Shown here in pieces: positions 1 through 8,518 of a DNA stretch of 64,000 bases (positions within the stretch are counted from its first letter, which is position 1; each line of letters opens with the position of its first letter). Source of the stretch: Marinobacterium mangrovicola (GTDB taxonomy: Bacteria; Pseudomonadota; Gammaproteobacteria; Pseudomonadales; Balneatricaceae); assembly GCF_004339595.1 (NCBI RefSeq), contig NZ_SMFU01000007.1, forward strand, positions 928,658 to 992,657, in the 5' to 3' direction. The position numbers and the translations under genes were made by a program. A model generated the notes under the pieces. The model ran no database searches. It had not been told where the DNA came from and saw only the letters and a program-made list of their open reading frames with translations.

Positions 1-1693
1 GTCAGCCGGTGGCTACGTTAACACATACACCGATATCACCGATCACTCCCGCTACGCTGAGACCCTGCGGGAGAGCGAGCGCTGGATCCGTGTGATTACC
101 GACCATGTGCCGGCGCTGATCGCTTATATCGGCGAGGGGATGCGTTACCAGTTCACCAACAAGGTGTATGACGAGTGGTACGGTTGGCCGCGCGGCTCGT
201 TGATCGGCGAGACCATGAGCCGGGTTCACGGCGAGGTGCAGTATGAGCGCCTGGAGCCCTACGTAAAACGCGCCATGGAAGGTGAGAGCGTCACCTTCGA
301 GATTGAAGAAGCCAACGCCCTGGGCGAAAACCGCTATCTGCTGAAAGCCTATGTGCCTAATCTGGGTGCCGATGGCAAGCCGGTGGGTTTTTTCGTGATG
401 ATCCGCGATATCACCGAGCGCCGCCGCACATCGCTGGCGCTGCAGCAGGCCTATGAGAACCTGGAGCAGCGTGTGCGTGAGCGCACCTCGGAGCTGACCG
501 AGGTAAACCAGCAACTGCGGCTGGAGATCGGTGAGCGTAAAACCATCGAATCACGGTTGCGTGATGCCAAGCAGGAGGCGGAGCGGGCTAACCTGTCCAA
601 GACCAAGTTCCTGGCAGCGGTCAGTCACGATCTACTGCAGCCACTCAATGCGGCGCGACTGTTTACCGGTGCCTTGCTGGAGCAGCCGATGCCGGAGCGT
701 ATCGGTGGGCTGATCGGCTCGGTCAGCAATTCGCTGGAGGATGTGGAGCGGCTACTCAGCACCCTGGTGGATATCTCCAAGCTTGACGCCGGTGTGATCA
801 AGCCGGATGTGTCCGCCTTCCATATCAACGAACTGCTGGAGAACATCGCATCGGAATACACCCATATCGCGCAGAGTGAGGGGCTGAGTTTCCACGCGGT
901 GAACTCCAAGGTTGTAGTGCAGAGTGACCCGGCACTGCTCGGCCGGATTCTGCGAAACCTGCTCTCCAACGCGGTGCGTTACACCGGCAGCGGCGGAGAT
1001 ATACTCCTTGGTTGCCGTCGCAGGGCCGAGGGGCTGGAGATCCAGGTCTGCGATACCGGCAGCGGGATACCGGCGGACCAGTTGGCTACCATCTTTCAGG
1101 AGTTCAAGCGCGGCAATAACGCCGGCCAGGACAAGGGCCTTGGCCTGGGGCTAGCCATCGTTGAAAAGATCGCCAGCATGCTCGGGCATCGGATCGATGT
1201 GCGCTCGAGTCCCGGCCGGGGCTCCGTTTTCTCGGTGCTGATTCCCTATGGCGAACTGGCGCCTCAGCATACGGTGCCGCAACTGAAGGTGAACGACTTC
1301 GGTGATCGTTTGCAGGGCGCCAGTATCTGGATGATCGATAACGATCAGTCGATCTGTGACGGTATGTCGACCCTCCTGGAAGGCTGGGGCTGCGAAATTG
1401 TCACCGCGCTGAGTCTTGAACAGCTGCGCGAGAAAGTCGCCGTCGGTTCGGCGCGGCTCGATCTGCTGATTGTTGATTACCACCTGGACGATGGTGTGAA
1501 CGGTGTCGATCTGGTGCGCGAGATTATGCCGCAACGGCCGGATGAACCTCCCGTGCTGATGATCACCGCAAATTACAGCAACGAACTCAAACAGGAGATG
1601 CGTACGCTGGGTTATCACCTGATGCACAAACCGATCCGACCGCTGAAGCTGAAGACGATGTTGAGCCATCTGATCGATCCTCAAACTGCCTGA
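1..1693 (+). CDS. Hybrid sensor histidine kinase, ErcS'/NahK-type (5' end missing)
   Basis: The reading frame is open from base 2 through the left edge, so the N-terminus lies outside the window. Visible order: end of one PAS domain (residues GGYVNTYTDIT), a second PAS domain, a coiled coil of about 60 residues, a HisKA domain with the phospho-accepting His of FLAAVSHDLLQPLN at base 626, a HATPase domain (N box LRNLLSNAVRYT, G boxes DTGSGIP and GLGLGLAIV), and a C-terminal receiver with Asp in LLIVDYHLDD near base 1475. This architecture matches hybrid kinases such as ErcS'/NahK (PA1976), which in Pseudomonas sit beside erbR in the ethanol-oxidation locus; here too an ErbR-like regulator lies about 1.2 kb away. 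No transmembrane segment is visible in the part present, so cytoplasmic action is likely. The partner assignment is inference; the family is secure. Confidence 0.9.
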   Translation, partial: SAGGYVNTYTDITDHSRYAETLRESERWIRVITDHVPALIAYIGEGMRYQFTNKVYDEWYGWPRGSLIGETMSRVHGEVQYERLEPYVKRAMEGESVTFEIEEANALGENRYLLKAYVPNLGADGKPVGFFVMIRDITERRRTSLALQQAYENLEQRVRERTSELTEVNQQLRLEIGERKTIESRLRDAKQEAERANLSKTKFLAAVSHDLLQPLNAARLFTGALLEQPMPERIGGLIGSVSNSLEDVERLLSTLVDISKLDAGVIKPDVSAFHINELLENIASEYTHIAQSEGLSFHAVNSKVVVQSDPALLGRILRNLLSNAVRYTGSGGDILLGCRRRAEGLEIQVCDTGSGIPADQLATIFQEFKRGNNAGQDKGLGLGLAIVEKIASMLGHRIDVRSSPGRGSVFSVLIPYGELAPQHTVPQLKVNDFGDRLQGASIWMIDNDQSICDGMSTLLEGWGCEIVTALSLEQLREKVAVGSARLDLLIVDYHLDDGVNGVDLVREIMPQRPDEPPVLMITANYSNELKQEMRTLGYHLMHKPIRPLKLKTMLSHLIDPQTA

Positions 1694-1713
1694 GTACCTC
1701 TCTCCGGCAAGGA

Positions 1714-1748
1714 AACGCTGCAGGGAACACTCAGTTCCTTGCAGCGTT
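1714..1748. terminator. Stem-loop after the hybrid kinase gene
   Basis: A 15-bp stem with one G-U-type mismatch (AACGCTGCAGGGAAC against GTTCCTTGCAGCGTT) lies about 20 bp past the kinase stop. No clear T-run follows (GTGTTGT), so a factor-independent terminator is possible but not ideal. Confidence 0.45.
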
Positions 1749-1820
1749 GTGTTGTCAGCTTCCTGTCGCAGACCCTTTAGGGTAGGGTTAGAGCGCTTTT
1801 ATTACATATCAGCTTAAATT

Positions 1821-1984
1821 CTCAGGGCGGGGCGAAATTCCCCACCGGCGGTATTTTTGTCTGCGCAGCCACTTTCCTGGCACCTTAAGCGCAACAAAAC
1901 AGCCCGCGAGCGCCTGCCGAAGGCAGGGTCAGCAGATCCGGTGAGATGCCGGAGCCGACGGTTAAAGTCCGGATGGAAGAGATT
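1821..1984 (+). promoter_or_regulatory. FMN riboswitch (RFN element)
   Basis: The conserved 5' RFN block (CAGGGCGGGGCGAAATTCCC, then ACCGGCGG) and the conserved 3' block (GATCCGGTGAGATGCCGGAG, CCGACGG, AAAGTCCGGATGGAAGAGA) are both present in the right order, with a variable stem between them at about 1860-1925. RFN elements bind flavin mononucleotide and repress riboflavin genes; the next gene is ribB. A GC-rich hairpin of form GCGCCAT-loop-ATGGCGC follows at about 2000-2020 and could be the expression platform. Confidence 0.95.
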
Positions 1985-2096
1985 TAGGTTCGCTTCGTGC
2001 GCCATCCTCGTATGGCGCCCACGCACGCCTGCTTGCCAGTCCCCATGTCTGGCTATTCCTTCACGCCCTGATTCTGGAATCAACACGGAGTTATCC

Positions 2097-2771
2097 ATGA
2101 ATCAGATCGAACCGATAAACATTCTCGACACCTTTGGTGACAGCACCACCCGCGTAGAACGCGCACTGGAATCTCTGCGTAATGGTCAGGGTGTCCTGCT
2201 CGTTGATGACGAAGACCGCGAAAATGAAGGTGACCTGATCTATTCCGCAGAGCATCTCACCAACCAGCAGATGGCGCTGCTGATCCGCGAATGCAGCGGT
2301 ATCGTCTGCCTCTGTCTTACTGATGAGAAGATCAAACAGCTCGAACTGCCGATGATGGTGCAGGACAACACCAGCCGCCACGGTACCGGCTTTACGGTGA
2401 CCATCGAAGCGAAGCAGGGAGTGACCACCGGTGTCTCCGCTGCCGACCGGGTTCAGACTATCAAAACCGCCATCGCGGCAGACTGTACACCCGATGATCT
2501 GGCCCGCCCCGGGCATGTGTTCCCGCTGCGTGCCCAGTCTGAGGGTGTGCTTGCGCGTCGCGGCCATACCGAAGGCACGGTCGACCTGATGCGCCTGGCA
2601 GGGCTGCTGAACCCGGCGGGTGTGCTCTGTGAAGTGACCAACGAGGACGGCACCATGGCTCGTCTCCCGGAGCTTGCTGCTTTTGCGCGCAAGCACCAGA
2701 TGCCGCTGCTGAGTATCGAGGATATCGTCGCTTATATCACCGAAACGCAGCAGGTCCGCGAAGCAGTTTGA
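2097..2771 (+). CDS. ribB: 3,4-dihydroxy-2-butanone 4-phosphate synthase
   Basis: Converts ribulose 5-phosphate to 3,4-dihydroxy-2-butanone 4-phosphate plus formate, the four-carbon precursor of riboflavin. The 224-residue product carries the Mg-binding acidic loop [10 protein letters not shown] near residue 38, and the [10 protein letters not shown] and [11 protein letters not shown] motifs that hold the substrate phosphate and metal. Length fits stand-alone RibB (about 217 residues); no GTP cyclohydrolase II domain is fused. The frame is open further upstream to 1857, but that part lies inside the riboswitch, and the ATG at 2097 has an ACGGAG ribosome site just before it. Expression should fall when FMN is high. 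Riboflavin supply fits a window rich in flavoproteins, but that link is speculative. Confidence 0.95.
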   Translation: MNQIEPINILDTFGDSTTRVERALESLRNGQGVLLVDDEDRENEGDLIYSAEHLTNQQMALLIRECSGIVCLCLTDEKIKQLELPMMVQDNTSRHGTGFTVTIEAKQGVTTGVSAADRVQTIKTAIAADCTPDDLARPGHVFPLRAQSEGVLARRGHTEGTVDLMRLAGLLNPAGVLCEVTNEDGTMARLPELAAFARKHQMPLLSIEDIVAYITETQQVREAV

Positions 2772-2796
2772 TCCGGCGGGAAGAGATCTAAACCTT

Positions 2797-2826
2797 AAGG
2801 GCCGCTTGAAGCGGCCCTTTCTTTTT
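2797..2826 (+). terminator. Rho-independent terminator after ribB
   Basis: GGGCCGCTT-GAAGCGGCCC stem followed by TTTCTTTTTC. It can also serve the converging minus-strand gene that ends at 2848. Confidence 0.85.
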
Positions 2827-2847
2827 CGGCTAACTGAGCCCGCTGGG

Positions 2848-3516
2848 TTAGCGTCTCAGGTAATGGGCGAAGTCGATATCGCTGGCGGAGAGAATCGCCT
2901 GTACCCGGTTATGTACGCCGAGTTTACGCAGGATGGCTGACACGTGGGCCTTCACCGTGGTCTCTGCGATGCTGAGGTTATAGGCGATCTGCTTGTTGGA
3001 TTCTCCCTGGGCCATGCGCTCCAGCACCAGTAGCTGGCGGCGGGTCAGCGAGTTGAGCATTTCCGGCGGGATCTGTGGTTCGCTCATGCGCCGCTGACGG
3101 CGGTTATCGCTGGAGGCGGAGCGAATGATATCCGAGGGCAGATAGACGTTGCCGTTGAGAATTTGCTGCAGCGCATCGGTCATTTGCGGCCGCGGTGAGG
3201 ATTTCGAGATAAAGCCAACAGCGCCACAGGTGATCGCCTGGAGCACGATCTGTTTGTCATCCTCGGCGGAGACAATCACCACCGGAACCGTGGGAGCTTC
3301 ATTGCGCAGGGAAATAAGGCCGTTGAGCCCGTGCATACCGGGCATATTCAGGTCGAGGAGCACCAGATCAAGATCATCGTCTTCGGTAGCCAGCTGCAGG
3401 GCGGTTTCCAGATCTTCGGTTTCGATTGTCTCAGATCCGGGAAAACCACTCTGGATTACATTGATGATGGCTTCACGAAACAGAGGGTGATCGTCGGCAA
3501 TCAGAATTTTGTACAC
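2848..3516 (-). CDS. erbR: LuxR/NarL-family response regulator, ErbR/AgmR-type
   Basis: A 222-residue two-domain regulator. The receiver domain shows the acidic pair D8-D9, phospho-acceptor D55 in [10 protein letters not shown] and the conserved Lys of GFISKSS. The C-terminal NarL-type helix-turn-helix reads [45 protein letters not shown]. Receiver and linker resemble ErbR/AgmR of pseudomonads, which controls PQQ-dependent ethanol oxidation; the PQQ dehydrogenase system lies 5-14 kb downstream. The neighbouring hybrid kinase is its likely partner. A perfect AGTACT-AA-AGTACT dyad sits 129 bp upstream and recurs in related form before other genes of the alcohol regulon, so autoregulation is plausible. 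Exact orthology (ErbR versus EraR/ExaE) is inferred. Confidence 0.85.
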   Translation of the reverse strand: MYKILIADDHPLFREAIINVIQSGFPGSETIETEDLETALQLATEDDDLDLVLLDLNMPGMHGLNGLISLRNEAPTVPVVIVSAEDDKQIVLQAITCGAVGFISKSSPRPQMTDALQQILNGNVYLPSDIIRSASSDNRRQRRMSEPQIPPEMLNSLTRRQLLVLERMAQGESNKQIAYNLSIAETTVKAHVSAILRKLGVHNRVQAILSASDIDFAHYLRR

Positions 3517-3643
3517 GTTGTTTCCCTCTTATCGTTTTTGTATAGGGAGTTGGGTGCTACGCAATTGCGCTTTCGCTATTTTAGTTACAACTATTACAGC
3601 CGTTAGCCGGCCACTAGGGAATTAAACCATCGTGGAATCGAAC

Positions 3644-3659
3644 CAGTACTAAAGTACTG
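3644..3659. promoter_or_regulatory. Perfect 16-bp dyad, candidate response-regulator site
   Basis: CAGTACT-AA-AGTACTG, arms of 7 bp with a 2-bp spacer, between the divergent erbR-like gene and the PilZ gene. It is the best-formed member of a set of five related dyads (others near 12370, 17658, 60106, 62288). Confidence 0.55.
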
Positions 3660-3754
3660 TTTTATACACCGGCCAGGATGTCGACGTAAACCCATTTACT
3701 GAATAAGGTTTCTGTCATAAACTGTTGAAATAACGAGTATATAAGGAGTGGGTG

Positions 3755-4099
3755 ATGGACGCTGACAGACGTCTTTATCCGCGTGTGTTCACCGATCTGA
3801 GTGCGCAGGCGAATAAGGGCAGTGACAACTTTCCCGTTCAGGTAGTAAACCTCAGTATGACCGGCTTTCAGGTGGAGGGTGGTGGACAGCTGGCCGCGTT
3901 AACGGCAGAGGCCGGTAAACCCAGCGTGGAATTAAGCCTGAATTTCCAGCTGGCGGGCCAGGCGGTGAACAGTCTTTGTCGTGTGGTTTACAAGCGCCGC
4001 ATGTCGGTGGATCGCGCCGCGTTGGGTCTTAAAATTATCAGTATCGACGACGAGGCGCGTTCGGCAATCGAGAGCTACGTTCACGCCAAGCTTGGATAG
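3755..4099 (+). CDS. PilZ-domain protein
   Basis: A single PilZ domain filling a 114-residue protein: the arginine-rich start RRLYPRV supplies the RxxxR-type element and VNLSMTGFQVEGG the D/N-x-S-x-x-G element that together bind cyclic di-GMP in this family. No signal peptide or other domain. An AAGGAG ribosome site at 3743-3748 gives 6-nt spacing to the ATG at 3755 but only 3 nt to the GTG at 3752, so the ATG is preferred. Such proteins act as cytoplasmic c-di-GMP receptors that bind other proteins; the target cannot be read from context. Confidence 0.85.
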   Translation: MDADRRLYPRVFTDLSAQANKGSDNFPVQVVNLSMTGFQVEGGGQLAALTAEAGKPSVELSLNFQLAGQAVNSLCRVVYKRRMSVDRAALGLKIISIDDEARSAIESYVHAKLG

Positions 4100-4265
4100 A
4101 TTCGCGTATTCTCGCGTTTCGCTCCCATTCTGGTTTTCTTCACCCTCAAGAGCGGGCACGGAAGGGCACCAGCAACTACCCTTAGGGTGTAAAGAGCCAA
4201 CTAAGGAGGCAGTATCTACCCCCTCTCGCAGGGAGCGCGGGGCACAAGGCTGCGAGGAGCGAAAC

Positions 4266-4733
4266 ATGTCTATCTCTACCACAATGCAAACCTACCTGGA
4301 TCGGCAGAAGATTCCCTATCATCTGCGCCATCATCCCTATACCGAAACGGCGATGCGTTCTGCATTCGCAGCACGGGTTCCGGCCCATCGCGTGGCCAAG
4401 GGCGTGGTGTTGAAAGATGAAGAGGGTTTTGTGATGGCCGTGGTGCCGTCCGATCGTCAGGTGGACCTGAATGCGGTGAATCGTTCGTTGAACCGTCTCC
4501 TGGAACCGGCCGCCCAGCGGGATGTGAAAATCCTGTTCAGGGATTGCGAAGCCGGGGCCGTGCCTTCACTGGGACAGGCCTACAACATGAAGATCATCTG
4601 GGATGATGCGCTGGCGGAAGAGCAGGCCTGCTTTCTCGAAAGCGGCGATCACACCGAACTTCTTGAACTTGATCACCAAAGTTTCATCCAATTGATGGAA
4701 CATCAGCCCCACGGGTTGATCAGTCGCCATTAG
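4266..4733 (+). CDS. YbaK/EbsC-family aminoacyl-tRNA deacylase
   Basis: A 155-residue single-domain protein of the YbaK/ProX editing family, which hydrolyses mischarged aminoacyl-tRNAs in trans. The domain core is visible in the block RVAKGVVLKDEEGFVMAVVP, with the conserved Lys of AKGVVLK, and in the later stretch AVPSLGQAYNMKIIWDD. The N-terminal HPYTETAMRSAF and the central SDRQVDLNAVNR resemble a subgroup often annotated as YbaK/EbsC rather than classical Cys-tRNA(Pro) deacylase, so substrate specificity is not assigned. The frame is open upstream to 3981, but that overlaps the PilZ gene; the ATG at 4266 follows GCGAGGAG. The gene stands alone. Confidence 0.85.
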   Translation: MSISTTMQTYLDRQKIPYHLRHHPYTETAMRSAFAARVPAHRVAKGVVLKDEEGFVMAVVPSDRQVDLNAVNRSLNRLLEPAAQRDVKILFRDCEAGAVPSLGQAYNMKIIWDDALAEEQACFLESGDHTELLELDHQSFIQLMEHQPHGLISRH

Positions 4734-4934
4734 ACAGATTTCCGGCCGGCAGACCGCCGCTGTTGGTCGGGCTCGATCTCAGGATTCTAAATTCTCTGTA
4801 TTGAAGAGTAGGAGAACGCCACATCGACACTGGCGCTGGGTGGGTCAGTGTGAAATGTTGGGTGACCTTAATCGGCTTTTATTTATACGTAAGCGACGAA
4901 ATGATATGTCGCATGATATTGGCGTCAGTTTTGA

Positions 4935-4961
4935 CTACAGGGTTGAAGTTTATCCCTGTAG
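4935..4961. repeat. Perfect inverted repeat upstream of dsbB
   Basis: CTACAGGG and CCCTGTAG, 8-bp arms with an 11-bp loop, abutting the Fur-box-like sequence that follows. It could be a weak terminator of the preceding unit or an operator. Confidence 0.45.
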
Positions 4962-4977
4962 AGTAATAATCATTATC
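4959..4977. promoter_or_regulatory. Fur-box-like sequence before dsbB
   Basis: TAGAGTAATAATCATTATC agrees with the 19-bp Fur consensus at 15 of 19 positions by hand comparison. It ends 33-36 bp before the dsbB start codon, a typical promoter position. Confidence 0.5.
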
Positions 4978-5013
4978 TTTCGGCCCGCAGTCCTTTGAAT
5001 CTATAGGAAAATG

Positions 5014-5538
5014 ATGCTCGACTTTCTCTCCGCTACATCTCGCAGCCGTGTCTTCTGGTTTTTAGTTTTGATCGCCTGCCTGCTCCTTGAAGGCACGGCG
5101 CTTTATTACCAGTATGTGCTGGATTACGGCCCCTGTGTGTTATGTGTTCACATCAGGGCATGGATCATGGGGCTGGGGATCGTTGCGTTGTTGATGCTGA
5201 TTGTCGGCGGCCCGCTCGCGGTGCTGGGGCAGTTGGCCTCACTTGGCTTATCGGCCGGTCTGCTGTATTCCAGCTGGGTCACCCTGGGTGTGGAGCGCGG
5301 CACCGCCGGTGAGAGCTGCACCATGGACCCTAATTTCCCGAGCTGGCTGCCACTGCATGAATGGTCACCCACCATGTTCGAACCCTGGGAACCCTGCGGC
5401 TATACACCGATGATGGCGTTCAATATCTCCATGGCTGAAGCGCTGGTGGCGATCGGGGCGGCCTGGGTGTTGGTTTCTCTGGTGCTGTTATTGGCCAGTC
5501 TGCGCAAACCCAAGCAGAATAAGTCGCTGTTCCACTGA
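5014..5538 (+). CDS. dsbB: Disulfide bond formation protein B
   Basis: Inner-membrane quinone reductase that reoxidises DsbA. The 174-residue product has four hydrophobic spans (roughly residues 12-33, 46-66, 69-90 and 142-163), the first periplasmic redox pair in CVLC (about residues 41 and 44), and the second loop pair in ESCTMDPN and EPCGY (about 102 and 128), as in DsbB. Two ATGs are in tandem; AGGA at 5005-5008 is better spaced for the second (5014) than for 5011. A Fur-box-like sequence lies in the promoter. The partner dsbA is not in the window. Periplasmic cytochrome c and secreted cysteine-containing proteins nearby would need such oxidation, but linkage is only circumstantial. Confidence 0.93.
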   Translation: MLDFLSATSRSRVFWFLVLIACLLLEGTALYYQYVLDYGPCVLCVHIRAWIMGLGIVALLMLIVGGPLAVLGQLASLGLSAGLLYSSWVTLGVERGTAGESCTMDPNFPSWLPLHEWSPTMFEPWEPCGYTPMMAFNISMAEALVAIGAAWVLVSLVLLLASLRKPKQNKSLFH

Positions 5539-5547
5539 TAGCCGCCC

Positions 5548-6864
5548 TTAATGGGGCTGAGTTAACACCACCAGTGTGCCGATAATCCGTGTGCCGTCGC
5601 GGATATCGAGCAGCTGGTGGGGCAGCAGCCATTCAGGCAGATGGTTCAGGGCAGGGTTGATCGCCAGATCCAGCGCCGCTACCCGTGTTTGCGGTGTGAT
5701 CGCCAGCGGGGTATCCATTGCTGCCATAAGTTTCTGTGATACCTGGTTGGCGCGGATCAGCCGTCCCCGTCTATCAAAGGCCAGCAGTCCCTCCTTGGAC
5801 CAGTCGCTAAAGGCCGCCTTGCTGCAGCGGATCACATCTTCGCGCTGTGAAAAATAGTGCTCGGCAAGATTGGCTTCCACCAGCCGTGCGGCGGTGATCA
5901 CAAACTCCAGCGCTTCATGTTGATAGGTATCAGTTAGACCCGACAGGTCCACTGCGCCCAGAATCTGGCCGTCGTGCGGATCGCGGATGACATCGGCGGA
6001 ACAGGTCCAGCGCTTGATGCCGGAGCAAAAGTGCTCGGCGCCGTAGAGCTGCACCGGTTCCTGTGCTGCGATGGCAGTGCCAATGGCGTTGGTACCCACG
6101 GCATACTCGCTCCATTGGCCGCCCTCAATCAGATTGACCCGGCCAGCCGCACTGTACACATCCTTATCGGCTTCAGCTTCCAGGATCAGCCCCTGGGCAT
6201 CGCTGAGTACCATAATGCTGTCGGCGCGAAACAGGGCGTCGCGGGCATGTTTTAGGATCGGTTTGGCGGCGTCGAGCAGTTCGGTGTTTGACGCCTGACG
6301 ATAGGCGAGTTCGTCCTCATCGCTGCCCGGGGCGTCCGCGCGGCTCGGGTCCAGGCCGGAGTCCTTACAGCGGATCCAGGATTGAGCCACCACCGGTCTT
6401 ACCAGGTTGAGCGGCAACTGATGGTCAGCCATAAAGGCATCCCAGATATCGAGCAGCTGTTCATGCTGCTCGGGGTCGCTCAACAGCAATGAACGTTCTT
6501 TCATCTGCTGGGTGGCGGAGGCCGCCTGATCCCGGGTATAGAACTGGCCGTTACGTGAAAAGCCCGCAATGATGCCGGCCCTGGCTGCGCAGGGGCGACC
6601 CTTGTCGTCGCGTGATTCGATCAAATCTTCAGGAAGGCCTTCCAGCAGGTGCATCGGTGCCTCGCGGCCATTGGCGAAGCGAGAAGGGAGAATAATGCCG
6701 CTATCCATGTCGTAGAAAGCGGGGCGAAATCCGAGGGCACGGTTTTCCTCACTGACGCCACCGCGGCCGCGGAAAAGACGGTTCTGATTCTCTAGATCCG
6801 TGAGCGTCAGTATACGCCCTCCCTTGCGCCTGCTTTTTCCCGGCTGCCTGGGTTTGGCGTTCAT
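5548..6864 (-). CDS. AcoR-like GAF/PAS sensor protein lacking an output domain
   Basis: A 438-residue protein in three parts. Residues about 30-125 form a block (NRALGFRPAFYDMDSGIILP...GLPEDLIESRDDKGRP...AGIIAGFSRNGQFYTRDQA) that I recognise only as a domain also found as small stand-alone proteins. Residues about 150-330 match the sensor half of AcoR-type activators: SWIRCKDSGLDPSR, then a GAF domain with YAVGTNAIGTAIA, HFCSGIKRWTCSADVIRDP and ILGAVDLSG. Residues about 340-438 form a PAS-like domain (GLLAFDRRGRLIRANQ). AcoR relatives continue into a sigma-54-interacting AAA+ ATPase and Fis-type helix-turn-helix; here the gene ends at TLVVLTQPH and no such sequence follows on this strand. It therefore cannot act as a normal enhancer-binding activator. 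It is divergent from the MFS exporter at 7084 and may sense its substrate. Confidence 0.8.
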   Translation of the reverse strand: MNAKPRQPGKSRRKGGRILTLTDLENQNRLFRGRGGVSEENRALGFRPAFYDMDSGIILPSRFANGREAPMHLLEGLPEDLIESRDDKGRPCAARAGIIAGFSRNGQFYTRDQAASATQQMKERSLLLSDPEQHEQLLDIWDAFMADHQLPLNLVRPVVAQSWIRCKDSGLDPSRADAPGSDEDELAYRQASNTELLDAAKPILKHARDALFRADSIMVLSDAQGLILEAEADKDVYSAAGRVNLIEGGQWSEYAVGTNAIGTAIAAQEPVQLYGAEHFCSGIKRWTCSADVIRDPHDGQILGAVDLSGLTDTYQHEALEFVITAARLVEANLAEHYFSQREDVIRCSKAAFSDWSKEGLLAFDRRGRLIRANQVSQKLMAAMDTPLAITPQTRVAALDLAINPALNHLPEWLLPHQLLDIRDGTRIIGTLVVLTQPH

Positions 6865-7083
6865 GTTGTTTGCTCCTGCCCGGACCGAGCATGTTTATAT
6901 GCTTGCCTGCCGGGGCTTGCTGGTGAGCCTATTCTTGCCTGCTATCTGTACCATTTCAGGCTGTCACTTTCGAGTATAGCTGCTAAGCGCCGTTTTTCGG
7001 GCGTTGGCGGCGATCGGGCTGAAAGTTGACGTAATACCCATTACACTTTGTGCCCGCTACCGGTTTTAAGGAAATTGCCATCC

Positions 7084-8496
7084 ATGCGTCACTCGACATC
7101 CAATAGTCATCACAGGGATCTATACGACAGAGCATCGGTACGCTGGCTGACACTGCTCAGTGTCTGTGTCGCCACCTTCCTTATGCCGATGAGTCTCTCG
7201 TCCGTGAACGTGGCATTGCCGGTGATCGCCAGCGACCTTAAAGCGGACGCGGTGCTGGTCAGCTGGGTACCGACCATGAACCTGTTGGGCGCCGTGGCAT
7301 TTCAGCTCCCCGCCGGGCGTATCGGCGATATTCTTGGGCGCAAAAAGATCTTTATGGGCGGCGCTCTGCTGTTTGCGGTGAGTTCGCTCAGCGTTGAGCT
7401 GATCAACGATATCCGCCCGCTGCTGGCAATTCGCCTGATTCAGGGCATCTCCGGCGCGATGATCTTTGGTACCGGCATGGCGATTGTCAGTAACGTGTTT
7501 GCCAACCATAACCGCGGTATGGCGCTGGGGATCACCTCGGCGGCCGTCTACCTGGGGCTCACCTGTGGTCCCTGGATCGGCGGTATCCTGACCGATGTCT
7601 GGGGCTGGCGTTCAGTGTTCCTGATTCCTCTGCCGCTGGCGACCTTGGCGCTGATCATGGTGGGCACCTTCGTTCATGAAACCGAGCGTAACCCCCATGA
7701 GCGTCTCGACTGGATCGGCAGCCTGATCTTTATGACCGCGACCTCATCGCTGTTTGTCGGTATCTCCTGGCTGCCTTCCTGGACCGGCGCCTTGCTGGCG
7801 TTGTTCGGCGCCGCAGCCATGGCGCTGTTCGTTTACCAGCAGGAGCGCTCCTCCTATCCGCTGATCCGCCTGCGGCATATGATCGGCAACAAGGTGTTTT
7901 TCCGCTCCATTCAGTCCAGTTTCCTGATGTACTCGGCGAACTACCCGCTGCAGTTCATGATGAGTCTCTACCTGCAATATATTCAGGGCCTGACACCCTC
8001 AGAGGCGGGTCAACTTATGTTGCTGCAGGCGGCGGTGATGGCCGTGGTCGCACCACTTTCCGGGCGGCTGTCCGACCGTCTCGAACCCCGTGTACCGGCG
8101 ACTCTGGGCTGTGTTTTCTTCATGCTCGGGCTGGCAGCCCTGGCCACCGTGGATGAAACCACATCGCAGGGCTTTATTGCGGTGTTACTGCTGCTGATGG
8201 GGTTGGGAATGGGGCTGTTCACCTCGCCGAACAACAATGCGGCGCTCTCCGTAGTGAAGCCGGAGCGCCTCGGTGTGGGTTCTTCGATCCTGAATATTTC
8301 ACGTGCCATGGGGAATATGCTCGGTATGGCGGTGGTCGTGCTGCTGTTTAATGTGATTATCGGCAATGCGCAGATAGAGCCAGACCAGTATCCGCTGCTG
8401 ATGAGCGTGCTGCGCATCGCCTTTATCATCTGCGCCGGTTACGCCGCGCTGGCGGCGTTTACCTCCTGGCGTCGCGGCGCGGTACGTCCCGCCTGA
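7084..8496 (+). CDS. MFS multidrug-type efflux transporter (DHA2/EmrB-like)
   Basis: A 470-residue polytopic membrane protein of the drug:H+ antiporter type. Visible family signatures are the cytoplasmic loop motif GRIGDILGRKKIF after the second span and the antiporter motif C region GLTCGPWIGGILTDVWGWRSVFLIPLP. About 13-14 hydrophobic spans can be counted, consistent with the DHA2 group. Substrate cannot be inferred. The ATG at 7084 has AAGGA about 10 nt upstream; a TTG at 7048 in frame is less likely. It is transcribed away from the GAF/PAS sensor gene, the usual layout for a transporter and its regulator. Confidence 0.88.
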   Translation: MRHSTSNSHHRDLYDRASVRWLTLLSVCVATFLMPMSLSSVNVALPVIASDLKADAVLVSWVPTMNLLGAVAFQLPAGRIGDILGRKKIFMGGALLFAVSSLSVELINDIRPLLAIRLIQGISGAMIFGTGMAIVSNVFANHNRGMALGITSAAVYLGLTCGPWIGGILTDVWGWRSVFLIPLPLATLALIMVGTFVHETERNPHERLDWIGSLIFMTATSSLFVGISWLPSWTGALLALFGAAAMALFVYQQERSSYPLIRLRHMIGNKVFFRSIQSSFLMYSANYPLQFMMSLYLQYIQGLTPSEAGQLMLLQAAVMAVVAPLSGRLSDRLEPRVPATLGCVFFMLGLAALATVDETTSQGFIAVLLLLMGLGMGLFTSPNNNAALSVVKPERLGVGSSILNISRAMGNMLGMAVVVLLFNVIIGNAQIEPDQYPLLMSVLRIAFIICAGYAALAAFTSWRRGAVRPA

Positions 8497-8518
8497 GGGT
8501 TTCCGGCTTCAGCTCGGT

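Noticed and set aside
1857-2096. N-terminal extension of RibB
   Set aside because: The segment lies inside the FMN riboswitch; RibB homology starts at the ATG at 2097.
4801-4998. 65-codon frame upstream of dsbB
   Set aside because: It runs through the inverted repeat and Fur-box-like sequence, starts with a weak codon without a ribosome site, and its residues show no family pattern.
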